A stretch of DNA of 8,863 nucleotides from Actinoplanes liguriensis (GTDB taxonomy: Bacteria; Actinomycetota; Actinomycetes; Mycobacteriales; Micromonosporaceae), in contig KL571285.1 in NCBI GenBank assembly GCA_000715855.1, positions 1 through 8,863 of the forward strand. Direction: 5' to 3'. Under the pieces are notes generated by a model, which did not search any database, was not told where the DNA came from, and saw nothing but the letters and a program-made list of their open reading frames with translations. Positions 1-6,407 of this stretch are shown one piece after another. Numbering within the stretch: the first letter of the stretch is position 1; each line of letters starts with the position of its first letter. The translations under genes were made by a program, and so were the position numbers.

Positions 1-17
1 ATGTGTATAAGAGACAG
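1..17. other. Tn5/Nextera mosaic-end adapter remnant (non-genomic)
   Basis: Bases 1-17 are identical to the last 17 bases of the 19-bp Tn5 mosaic end used in tagmentation libraries (only the leading AG is missing). This is leftover library adapter at a contig end, not organism DNA. Genomic sequence begins at about base 18. Any reading frame starting at base 3, or running through these bases, is artificial at this end. Confidence 0.95.
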
Positions 18-1119
18 CGGTGGACGCGAGTGCGGTTGACGCGAGTGCGGGTGCGGTGGGCGTTGAGCTGGAGGCAGCGGCCTTCTGGGCGAGGGCCTGC
101 TCGACCGCCTCTGCGATGCGGGCGTTCTCGCGGGACTTGCGCCGGGCGCGGGTGCGGCGCCGCAGCCAGATCAGGGCGATTGTGGCGATGACCAGCACGA
201 TCAGGAGGACGGTGAGGGTCCACGGCAGCGCCCATACGTGGGCGGTCGCGTCGACCGCTTCCAGGGCCGTGGTCGACCCGGACTCGTCAGTGACCAGCGG
301 AGTCAACGAGGCCGTCGCCGTGAGCAGGACGGCGGGCGCCACCCCGTGCACCGGCACGGACACCTTCCAGCTCTCGCCCGGCAGCAGTTCCGGCGGCGCG
401 GCGATCGGGCCTGCCTCGGTGCGCAGCCAGCCGAACGGCCCGGAGATCGAGACGGCCTGTTTGGCGGACTCCACCGCGTTGCCGGTGTTGTGGATGGTGT
501 AGCTGACGGTCGCTTCTCCGCGGGCGAACGCCGCACCGGACCAGTCGACCTTGAGGTCCTCGACGGCGATGGAGGGCACGAGTGCTCCGCCCACCCGCAG
601 TTTTATCTTGATGCCGAGGCGACGTTCCACGTTGACCTGGGCGGACGAGTCGGGCGCGGTCAGCGACGTGACGATGCCACCGACGTAGTCACCGGGGGTG
701 GCGTTCGCGGGAACCGTGACCGTGAACGGCACTTCGACGACCTTGCCCGCCGGCACGGTCACGGTCTGCGTGTCCGCGGCGACCCAGACGCCGATGCCTT
801 TGCTCTTCTTGTCCCGCGCGAGCAGGTCGAGTTGTCCGGCGGAGGTGGTGAGCCCGTCCGCCGCGTAGACGGCCAGCGTCAGCGGCGCATCCCCCTTGTT
901 TGCGACGACCAGCCCGTCCTGAGCCGACCCGCCCGGGTTCACGGCGTAGCTGTAGCTGGACCGGTCACTGCCGTAGGTGTTGGAGGCGGTCCGCACCGCC
1001 CAGGTGACGTCGTCGCCCTCGGCCAGGGCGGGGGTGGCGGTGAAGCCGACGACCGCGGACGCGGCCACGAAGCTGAACCCGATCACCGCGGAGACGGCTC
1101 CGGCGAGACTGAGACGCAT
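18..1119 (-). CDS. DUF916-like (WxL-interacting-type) cell-surface protein, C-terminus missing
   Basis: The frame is open from ATG at 1119 to the contig edge, giving about 367 genomic codons with no stop, so the 3' end is missing. An AAGGA ribosome site lies 7 nt before the ATG. A signal peptide spans residues 1-33 (hydrophobic core, cut after TPALA). A DUF916-like beta-rich region follows at about 38-180, with the typical pattern: a SYSYAVNPGGSAQDGLVVANKGDAPLTL stretch split over residues 55-82, a VPAGKVVEVPFTVTVPANATPGDY stretch over 122-144, then GGIV and a RRLGIKIKLRV strand. A second immunoglobulin-like domain covers about 183-290. One membrane helix (about 299-319) is followed by a very basic cytoplasmic stretch and an Ala/Ser/Thr/Pro-rich tail with repeated ALAST. 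This order (signal, DUF916, second domain, helix, basic tail) matches WxL-interacting proteins of Gram-positive bacteria. Its upstream neighbour ends in a WxL-like domain, which supports a surface partnership. The exact binding partner is inferred. Confidence 0.8.
23..50. repeat. Two-copy 13-bp direct repeat (period 15)
   Basis: GACGCGAGTGCGG occurs at 23-35 and again at 38-50. On the minus strand it encodes the repeated ALAST tail of the DUF916-like protein. The contig breaks right beside it, so the genomic array may contain more copies than are seen here. Confidence 0.8.
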
Positions 1120-1144
1120 GTCGAGATCCTTGAGGGGGTACGGC

Positions 1145-1176
1145 GGAGCGGACGCCGCACAGACGGCGCCCGCTCC
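1145..1176 (-). terminator. Hairpin between phosphatase and DUF916 genes
   Basis: A 12-bp inverted repeat (1145-1156 against 1165-1176, one mismatch, 8-nt loop) fills most of the 73-bp gap between the phosphatase stop and the DUF916-gene start. There is no T tract, so it could be a T-less terminator, a partial attenuator lowering DUF916 expression, or a 3'-end stabiliser of the phosphatase message. The two genes may still be co-transcribed. Confidence 0.5.
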
Positions 1177-1192
1177 AGTGAGAAGAGTCCGA

Positions 1193-3154
1193 TCAGCTGC
1201 TCAGAGCCGTGATCGTCAGGGTGGTGCGGTAGTTGCCCTTGTCGACGCTGTCCGGAACCTTGAAGTTCAGGGAGGCGCCGAGCGTCGCCGAGCCACGGAG
1301 GTGGCCCTGCGCGGCCGATCCCAGCACGCTGGATTCGGCGAGTCCCTTGCCGTTGTCGACGCCGTTCGCGACCGCGGGGCCGGGGTTGGCGCCGGCGCCG
1401 GAGGTCACCAGGTACGGCGTCCAGCCCAGGGCCGAGCCGGCGATGGTCTTGCCGGCGTCGGTGAAGTTCCCGACGTTGGCGGAGATCGACCACGGGGAGA
1501 GGGTGCGCCGGCTGTCGGACACCTTGATCGGGTTGATCTTGCCGGTCGCGGAGAGGTTGTACGCCTCGTCCTCGGTGGCGGTGCCCAGGTCGACGAGGCC
1601 GTTCTTGCCGTCGATGGTCCAGCCGAACTCACCCGGCGCGAGGGTCGGGACGTTCACCTGGATGTCCTGGTTGTCGCCGTGGTACGGGTGCACCGTCACC
1701 TTGTCGACGACCGTGCCGACGGCCTTGTCGGTGCCGTTGGTGCACGAGCTGCCGAGCTCGACCGCGGCGTTCGGGGCGGCGCAGGTGCCGCTCCGGACGT
1801 CCGCCACGACCAGTTTGTCGTTGCGGACCTCGACCTTGATGTACGACCGCACGTGCTCCTGGTTCTGCACGGAGTTGTACCAGTAGTCCTCGGGCTTGAG
1901 CGGGTCGGCGCCGTTGCCCGCGCCGCTGGTGCCGCTCTGGTCCGGGGTGGTGATGTCGTAGTACTTCGAGCCGGACGCGGAGTTCGCGGTCACGTACAGC
2001 ACGCCGCCGGGACCGGCGAAGACCTCGGACTGTCCGGGCTGCTCAGCCGGGTCCGCCTTCTGGCCGTTCTTGATCAGGTAGCTGCGGGTGTAGACGTGGT
2101 CGTGGCCCTGGAGGACCAGGTCGACGCCGAGCTTCGAGAAGGTGGTCGGGAAGTCGACCCGGCGCACCTTGTTGTCCGCGTCCTTGGCGTGCGACGCGGC
2201 CGAGTAGATCGAGTGGTGGTAGACCAGGACGGTCCATTTCGCGTCGCCGCCGTGCTTGTTGATCACGTCGGTCACGTACGCGACGTGCGCCGCGTCGCCG
2301 CCACCCTTGGTGCTGTCGTAGGAGTTGCTGTTCAGGTCGATGAACAGCGTGTCCTTGTAGACGTACCAGTAGTCGCCGCCGGACGTGGTCGCGCCGGAGT
2401 TGTCGGCGTAGTACGCGGTCGACCGGTCGGTGTTGGGCGTGTACAGGTGCTGCTCGTACGCCTTGCCGCCGACGTCGTGGTTGCCGATGGTCGCGGCCCA
2501 CGGGTACTGGCGCAGTTTGTCGGAGGCCAGGAAGGCGTTCCACTGCGACTCGGTGTTCGCGTTCTCGACCTGGTCGCCGCCGGAGACCAGCAGTTCGGCG
2601 TTGGGGTTGGCGGCGGTCGACACGTCCAGCGTGTCCACCCAGCCGGCCTGGTCCTTCGCCACGTTGCCGGAGGCGCCGATCTGCGGGTCGCCGTAGAACA
2701 GGAAGTCGTAGTCGCCTTCGAAGTCCTGCGTCTTGAACGCGTACGTCGACGACCAGGCGCCTTCGGCACCTACCCGGTACGTGTACGCGGTGTTCTCCCG
2801 CAGACCGGTGATGGTCGCGTGCCGGTTGTATCCACCGCTGGCGGCGATGTTCGCGGCGCCGGTCGCGGCGAAGGTCACGGCGTTGGCCGGGAACTCGCCG
2901 TTGACCAGGGAGGCGGTCGGGGCGACCTGGATCTGCTGCGCGGTGTCCACGCTGGAGTACCAGGTCACGATGCGCTGCGCCTCGTTGGCGCCCACACCGA
3001 GGATGACCGCGGAGACGGTGCTGTCCGCCGCGGCCGCAGGGGTGACAAGGCCGCTGCCGAGGGCAACGGCCATGCCGAGGAAGACCGCGGTGGCCCCTGC
3101 GGCCATGCGGTTCCGAGCAAGCCCGGAGGCCTGCTTCGAGTGGTTGGTTCTCAT
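1193..3154 (-). CDS. Secreted metallophosphoesterase with fibronectin-like N-terminal and WxL-like C-terminal domains
   Basis: This 653-residue protein is predicted to hydrolyse phosphate esters outside the cell. A signal peptide spans about 1-43 (cut near TPAAAA). A purple-acid-phosphatase-type fibronectin-like domain covers about 44-142 (ITGLRENTAYTYRVG). The calcineurin-like catalytic domain (about 148-400) shows all metal-site blocks: GDPQ (D156, Q158), GGDQVEN (D194), GNHD (N225, H226), YHHS (H313/H314) and GHDH (H351, H353). The Tyr that colours true purple acid phosphatases (GDxxY) is Glu197 here, so this is a related metallophosphatase rather than a classical purple enzyme. Cys458 and Cys471 may form a disulfide. 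The last ~165 residues form a beta-rich domain resembling WxL domains (WTIDG at 512-516, PWSISANVGNFTD at 554-566, LGWTP at 576-580, and a final VPDSVDKGNYRTTLTIT strand). ATG at 3154 has AAGGA 10 nt upstream. Phosphate-starvation control is suggested by the PHO-box-like site upstream. Confidence 0.94.
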   Translation of the reverse strand: MRTNHSKQASGLARNRMAAGATAVFLGMAVALGSGLVTPAAAADSTVSAVILGVGANEAQRIVTWYSSVDTAQQIQVAPTASLVNGEFPANAVTFAATGAANIAASGGYNRHATITGLRENTAYTYRVGAEGAWSSTYAFKTQDFEGDYDFLFYGDPQIGASGNVAKDQAGWVDTLDVSTAANPNAELLVSGGDQVENANTESQWNAFLASDKLRQYPWAATIGNHDVGGKAYEQHLYTPNTDRSTAYYADNSGATTSGGDYWYVYKDTLFIDLNSNSYDSTKGGGDAAHVAYVTDVINKHGGDAKWTVLVYHHSIYSAASHAKDADNKVRRVDFPTTFSKLGVDLVLQGHDHVYTRSYLIKNGQKADPAEQPGQSEVFAGPGGVLYVTANSASGSKYYDITTPDQSGTSGAGNGADPLKPEDYWYNSVQNQEHVRSYIKVEVRNDKLVVADVRSGTCAAPNAAVELGSSCTNGTDKAVGTVVDKVTVHPYHGDNQDIQVNVPTLAPGEFGWTIDGKNGLVDLGTATEDEAYNLSATGKINPIKVSDSRRTLSPWSISANVGNFTDAGKTIAGSALGWTPYLVTSGAGANPGPAVANGVDNGKGLAESSVLGSAAQGHLRGSATLGASLNFKVPDSVDKGNYRTTLTITALSS

Positions 3155-3188
3155 CGGTGTCCGTTCCTTGTTCCGGATGAGAGAGATG

Positions 3189-3216
3189 GCTTCCCGCTGA
3201 GAAGTTTCTGGGAAGC
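3189..3216 (-). other. 5'-leader hairpin of the phosphatase gene
   Basis: GCTTCCC (3189-3195) pairs perfectly with GGGAAGC (3210-3216) around a 14-nt loop that can form a small inner AGA/TCT stem. It lies between the PHO-box-like site and the start codon, so it is probably in the untranslated leader, where it might affect message stability or translation. The function is inferred only from position. Confidence 0.4.
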
Positions 3217-3233
3217 GAGATCAAGCTGGTCCG

Positions 3234-3266
3234 GCCGGATGAACCGGGAGTTAACAAGATCAAGAG
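3234..3266 (-). promoter_or_regulatory. PHO-box-like direct repeats upstream of the phosphatase gene
   Basis: On the minus strand two adjacent 11-nt units, GTTAACTCCCG and GTTCATCCGGC, occupy 3255-3234. They match the 7-nt core GTTCACC of Streptomyces-type PHO boxes at 5/7 and 6/7 positions with the expected 11-bp period. A weaker third unit, CTCTTGATCTT, lies just upstream at 3266-3256. The site is about 80 nt before the start of a secreted phosphatase, the expected kind of PhoP target. No convincing -10 box was identified. Binding by PhoP is an inference. Confidence 0.55.
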
Positions 3267-3291
3267 CAACGATGGCACCCACCGGAAGACC

Positions 3292-4479
3292 TCAGCCCTG
3301 CGTGATCCGTTGCACGAACCAGATCAGTCCCATCACGGACACACCCGCCGAAATGAGCCCGGTCGTCCACAGCCCGGCCCGGGGTGACCTGCGTCGCAGC
3401 AGGATGAGCAGCGGAAAGACCACGATGATGATGCCGAGTTGGACCGTCTCGATGCCGACATTGAACACCAGCAATGACCAGAGCAGCGTCCAGGAGAAGG
3501 CTTCGTCGATACCGAGCGCCCCGGCGAACCCGAGGCCGTGCACCAGCCCGAAGAGGAAGACCACCCCGAGCCGGGTCCAACCGGCCCGGTCCAGGCCACG
3601 GCCGGGCGGGAGGTCGGGCACGTGGGTGCGGAGCCGCCACAGGTGCCACCCGGCGACCACCGCGATGGAGAGCGCGATGATCGGCTCCACGATCGAGGCC
3701 GGCACGTCGACCAGGCCCAGTGCGGCGAGCATGAACGTCACCGAGTGCGCCGCGGTGAACGCGGTCGCGGCCAGCACGACCTCGCGCAGCCGCCGCGAGC
3801 CGGCGATCAGCGCCAGCAGGAACAGGATGTGGTCGATGCCGGTGAGCAGGTGCTCGGCGCCGAGCCGGAAGAACTCGCCGAACCGCTGCTCCCAGGACTG
3901 CCCGGTAGAGAAGGACGGCTTGCTCGCGTCGAGCGCGGCGCTGCCGGTCCGCCCGTCCAGCTCGTAGGTGACGATGGTCTTGACGCCTTTGACGTAAGTC
4001 TCGGTGTCGGGGAAGAGCCCGCTGTGCACCTCGTGCGCATCCGTGGGTTCCGGGCAATTCCAATCAAGGACCAATTCGGCGTACGGAACGGACTCCCGCA
4101 CCTCCATCACGAAGTCGCCCACCGGCGTCGCCGTGCAGGCCGAGCCGCCCGACGCCACGCCGAAGCGCTCGGTGAGGTACTTGACCGCGGAGTCCTTGTG
4201 CGAGGCCAGCGCGGCACCCATGGCAGCGTCGTCCTCGGCTTCGAACGCGTCGGTGCCCGCCCGGAACAGCGGGTCGTCCTTCTCGTAGTCCGCGGCCGAG
4301 ACGATGAACAGGTCGTACTCCAGCTCCACCGAGGTGCGGACGTGACCCGCGTCTCCCGCGGTCACGTCGACGTAGACGGTGGAGCTGAAACCGTGGGCGA
4401 GTGCCGGCCCGGCACTCAGCAGGACGGTCGCCGTGGCGGCGACCCCCAGGACGGCGGCGGCGATGGCACGGCGCAACAC
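3292..4479 (-). CDS. HupE/UreJ-family membrane protein with secreted N-terminal domain
   Basis: This 395-residue protein is a predicted metal permease; the substrate (Ni, Co or another metal) cannot be read from the sequence. A signal peptide spans 1-28 (cut after GPALA). An extracytoplasmic domain of about 165 residues follows, with two cysteines (C115, C142) able to form a disulfide. The C-terminal half (about 200-390) carries six or seven membrane segments with the HupE/UreJ signature: EHLLTGIDH (H210, D216, H217), AAHS (H245), VEPIIALS (E265), FGLVHGLGFAG (H314) and FNVGIE (N340, E344). These polar residues inside helices are the likely metal path. AAGGAG sits 5 nt before the GTG at 4479 and 8 nt before the next codon, TTG, so the start may be one codon later. 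The gene is divergent from the BMP-like gene and is followed 137 bp later by the phosphatase gene. It shares an upstream 13-mer with that gene, suggesting common regulation, perhaps supplying metal to the metallophosphatase (inference). Confidence 0.9.
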   Translation of the reverse strand: MLRRAIAAAVLGVAATATVLLSAGPALAHGFSSTVYVDVTAGDAGHVRTSVELEYDLFIVSAADYEKDDPLFRAGTDAFEAEDDAAMGAALASHKDSAVKYLTERFGVASGGSACTATPVGDFVMEVRESVPYAELVLDWNCPEPTDAHEVHSGLFPDTETYVKGVKTIVTYELDGRTGSAALDASKPSFSTGQSWEQRFGEFFRLGAEHLLTGIDHILFLLALIAGSRRLREVVLAATAFTAAHSVTFMLAALGLVDVPASIVEPIIALSIAVVAGWHLWRLRTHVPDLPPGRGLDRAGWTRLGVVFLFGLVHGLGFAGALGIDEAFSWTLLWSLLVFNVGIETVQLGIIIVVFPLLILLRRRSPRAGLWTTGLISAGVSVMGLIWFVQRITQG

Positions 4480-4516
4480 GATGGCTCCTTAGATGTGGCC
4501 TGAGCACCGTGCACGT

Positions 4517-4549
4517 CCCCGGTAAACAAGATCAAGACGGTAGGCGAAC
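4517..4549 (-). promoter_or_regulatory. PHO-box-like repeat cluster upstream of the HupE gene
   Basis: On the minus strand three consecutive 11-nt units read GTTCGCCTACC, GTCTTGATCTT and GTTTACCGGGG. The outer two each match the GTTCACC core at 6/7, and the middle unit is weak. The middle unit and part of the last (plus-strand AACAAGATCAAGA, 4525-4537) are repeated exactly at 3253-3265 before the phosphatase gene. The site lies 38 nt before the HupE start, in the divergent region shared with the BMP-like gene, so it could act on both. The regulator is inferred. Confidence 0.5.
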
Positions 4550-4576
4550 CGCTGGCGACAAGGTGGTCCCGCGGTC

Positions 4577-4604
4577 TTGAAACGCCCCGGATCCGGTGTA
4601 GGAA
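4577..4604 (+). promoter_or_regulatory. Candidate promoter of the BMP-like gene
   Basis: TTGAAA (4577-4582) and TAGGAA (4599-4604) are separated by 16 nt and resemble actinobacterial -35/-10 boxes. The TTG here is therefore probably a -35 element rather than a start codon. Transcription would begin near 4611, followed by a GAGG ribosome site (4629-4632) and a TTG start at 4641. Confidence 0.45.
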
Positions 4605-5224
4605 GGGTCGTCACCACCCCCCACCACGAGGCAGACCCACCTTGCGCCACCCGTTCCGGGCCGTCGCCACGCCTGTCTCTTAGCCCCGGTTTCCTGGCGC
4701 CGTCGGCGAGCCCCGCGCCGGAGAGCACGATCACGCCCGCGCCGGGCTCGTGGTCCGCCGTACACCCGCCCGAGGGCTACCGCGTCGTACTGCTGACCGT
4801 CGGAGACGACGCGCCGACAAAAGCGCTGGTCACCGCCGTGAACGCATGGGCAAAGAGCGAAAAAGCCGATTTGCGTACGATCGTGGCCCACGCCCACGAC
4901 CCCATCGCGAGCATCAGCGAGGCGATCAAGCTCGACCCCGACCTGATCGTCAGCGCCGGCGACTCGCTCGTCGATCCGCTGGCGATCGTCACCGCGAGCC
5001 ACCTGGACCAGCAGTTCCTGGTCGTCGGCGCCGAGCTGGCCGAGCCCACCGCCAACGTCACCGCCACCGACTGGGCCGGCGCGTCGTTCCGTGGCGAGGG
5101 CCTGGGTTCCGCCTCCAGCTACGACCCGGCCTCGTTCACCGCCGAGCGCTGCGACAACGCCATCCGCGCCGGGGTGGCCGCGGTCCTGCACCGGGTCACC
5201 GGCGTCATCGTCTGGCTGAGCTGA
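4577..5224 (+). CDS. Small BMP-like secreted binding protein, 5' end disrupted
   Basis: The frame is open from TTG 4577 to TGA 5222-5224. The convincing protein begins around residue 60 (EGYRVVLLTVGDD) and resembles the small BMP (basic membrane protein)-type periplasmic-binding-like proteins of Micromonosporaceae: a VVLLTVGDDAPTK strand/loop, a DPDLIVSAGDSLVDPLAIVTASHLDQQFLVVGAEL core (split across two beta-alpha units), WAGASFRGEGLG, and a C-terminal TGVIVWLS strand. Its role would be extracytoplasmic ligand binding; the ligand is unknown. The N-terminus in this frame has no signal peptide. A better start, TTG 4641 with GAGG 8 nt upstream, begins MRHPFRAVATPV, which looks like the start of a signal peptide, but hits TAG at 4680. 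The hydrophobic core expected next is absent. The gene is thus probably frameshifted or deleted near 4673-4690, either truly or through an assembly fault (a mosaic-end-like 10-mer lies there). It is divergent from the HupE gene and convergent with menC. Confidence 0.6.
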   Translation: MKRPGSGVGRVVTTPHHEADPPCATRSGPSPRLSLSPGFLAPSASPAPESTITPAPGSWSAVHPPEGYRVVLLTVGDDAPTKALVTAVNAWAKSEKADLRTIVAHAHDPIASISEAIKLDPDLIVSAGDSLVDPLAIVTASHLDQQFLVVGAELAEPTANVTATDWAGASFRGEGLGSASSYDPASFTAERCDNAIRAGVAAVLHRVTGVIVWLS

Positions 5225-5225
5225 G

Positions 5226-5241
5226 GGCCGGGCGACCGGCC
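5226..5241. terminator. Bidirectional GC hairpin between convergent genes
   Basis: GGCCGG and CCGGCC form a perfect 6-bp all-GC stem closed by a GCGA (GNRA-type) tetraloop, immediately after the BMP-like gene stop and 15 bp past the menC stop. A competing stem joins GACCGG (5234-5239) with CCGGTC (5252-5257). It has no T tract, as is usual for actinomycete terminators, and could serve both converging transcripts. Confidence 0.5.
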
Positions 5242-5255
5242 GGGCGGCGGACCGG

Positions 5256-6407
5256 TCAGCGGGCGCGGCCGACGGCCAGGACCTGCGCCGGGATCGGGAT
5301 CTGCTCGACGTGGTCGGTGATCTCGGGCCGGGCCAGCACGGTCATGTCCGGCTCGACCCCGATCCCCGGCTTGTCCGGCACCCGGATCAGCCCGTCGGTG
5401 CCGACCACGATCGGCGGGGTGATGTCCTGCGTGAAGAAGCGCTCCGACGCGGACAGGTCGCCGACGATCGTGAAGTGCGGCAGGGCGGCGAGCGCCACGT
5501 TGGCCGCCCGGCCCAGACCGGTCTCCACCATGCCGCCGACCCAGACCGGCACGCCCCGCGCGGCGCAGACCCGGTGGATCTCCTTCGCCTCGAGGTAGCC
5601 ACCGACCCGGCCGGGCTTGATGTTGATGATCGCCGCGGCACCCCGATCGATCGCCCTGATCGCGTCCGCCGTGCAGGTGATCGGCTCGTCCAGGCAGATC
5701 GGCGTCTTCAACTTCCGGGCCAGCGCGGCATGCCCGTCGAGATCGTCCGCGGCGAGCGGCTGCTCGATCATCAGCAGGTCGTAGCGGTCCAGCTCGGCCA
5801 GGTGCCCGGCGTCCTCCAGCCGGTACGCCCCGTTGCCGTCCACCTGGAGCAGCGCGTCCGCGCCGAGCAGCTCACGGACCAGGTGCACCGGCTCCACGTC
5901 CCAGCCCGGTTCGATCTTCAGCTTGATCCGCTGGTAGTGCTCCTCGAACCGGTAGCGGAGAACGGTGTCGATCAGCTCCTTCTCGGACATGATGCCGACC
6001 GAGACACCGGCCTTCACCGCGGGACGCACCGCGCCGAGATGCGCGGCCAGCGACCGGCCGATCAGCCGCAACTGGGCGTCGAGCAGCGCCATCTCCAGCG
6101 CCGCCTTGGCCATCGGATGGCCCTCGACCTGGGCTAACGCTTCCTTGGCCTTCTCCGCGGTGACGTCCGGCAGCTCCAGGACCATCGGGATGAGCGTCTC
6201 CCGCAGCGCCCGGGCCGCGTCGTCGATGGTCTCGGGTGAGTAGACGTCGACGCGCATGGCGACGCACTCGCCCCAGCCGATCGCGCCCTCCTCGGTGCGG
6301 ACCCGGATCAGCAGCGCGTACTTCCACTCCTCGGTGTAGCGGGAGGTCCGGAACGGCGTGACCAGAGGCAGGCGCACCCAGCGGAGCTCGATGCCGGCGA
6401 TCCTCAT
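5256..6407 (-). CDS. menC: o-Succinylbenzoate synthase / N-acylamino acid racemase (enolase superfamily)
   Basis: This 383-residue member of the muconate-lactonizing subgroup of the enolase superfamily is full length and collinear with the Amycolatopsis N-acylamino acid racemase as I recall it. The capping domain comes first, including the RxxLPLVTPFRTS start and GWGEC at 44-48. The barrel then carries the catalytic Lys pair KxK (K162, K164), metal ligands D190 (LLQVDGN), E215 (MIEQPL) and D240 (CLDEP), and the opposite base K264 (NIKPGRVGG). Such enzymes dehydrate SHCHC to o-succinylbenzoate for menaquinone, racemise N-succinyl amino acids, or do both; sequence alone does not decide. There are no other men genes nearby. 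The ATG overlaps the stop of the upstream GNAT gene by 4 bp (ATGA), implying translational coupling. This favours a role in N-acyl amino acid racemisation over menaquinone synthesis. Cytoplasmic. Confidence 0.92.
   Translation of the reverse strand: MRIAGIELRWVRLPLVTPFRTSRYTEEWKYALLIRVRTEEGAIGWGECVAMRVDVYSPETIDDAARALRETLIPMVLELPDVTAEKAKEALAQVEGHPMAKAALEMALLDAQLRLIGRSLAAHLGAVRPAVKAGVSVGIMSEKELIDTVLRYRFEEHYQRIKLKIEPGWDVEPVHLVRELLGADALLQVDGNGAYRLEDAGHLAELDRYDLLMIEQPLAADDLDGHAALARKLKTPICLDEPITCTADAIRAIDRGAAAIINIKPGRVGGYLEAKEIHRVCAARGVPVWVGGMVETGLGRAANVALAALPHFTIVGDLSASERFFTQDITPPIVVGTDGLIRVPDKPGIGVEPDMTVLARPEITDHVEQIPIPAQVLAVGRAR

Noticed and set aside
3..191. Plus-strand ORF starting at base 3
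   Set aside because: Its start codon lies in the adapter remnant and its body is antisense to the DUF916-like gene.
238..1212. 324-codon plus-strand ORF
   Set aside because: Antisense to the DUF916-like gene, with Arg/Gly/Asp-rich shadow composition and no domain.
977..3967. A 996-codon plus-strand open frame
   Set aside because: It lies antisense to the phosphatase and HupE genes, which have clear domains, signal peptides and ribosome sites. Its translation is Val/Arg/Gly-rich low complexity, as expected for a shadow frame in GC-rich DNA.
4480..4576. Possible cobalamin or nickel riboswitch before the HupE gene
   Set aside because: HupE-type genes are sometimes under B12 riboswitches, but the leader is too short and no B12-box-like sequence or multi-stem fold is visible.
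4532..5191. 219-codon minus-strand ORF across the BMP-like gene
   Set aside because: Gly/Arg/Ala-rich shadow of the plus-strand gene, whose translation has recognisable BMP-like segments.
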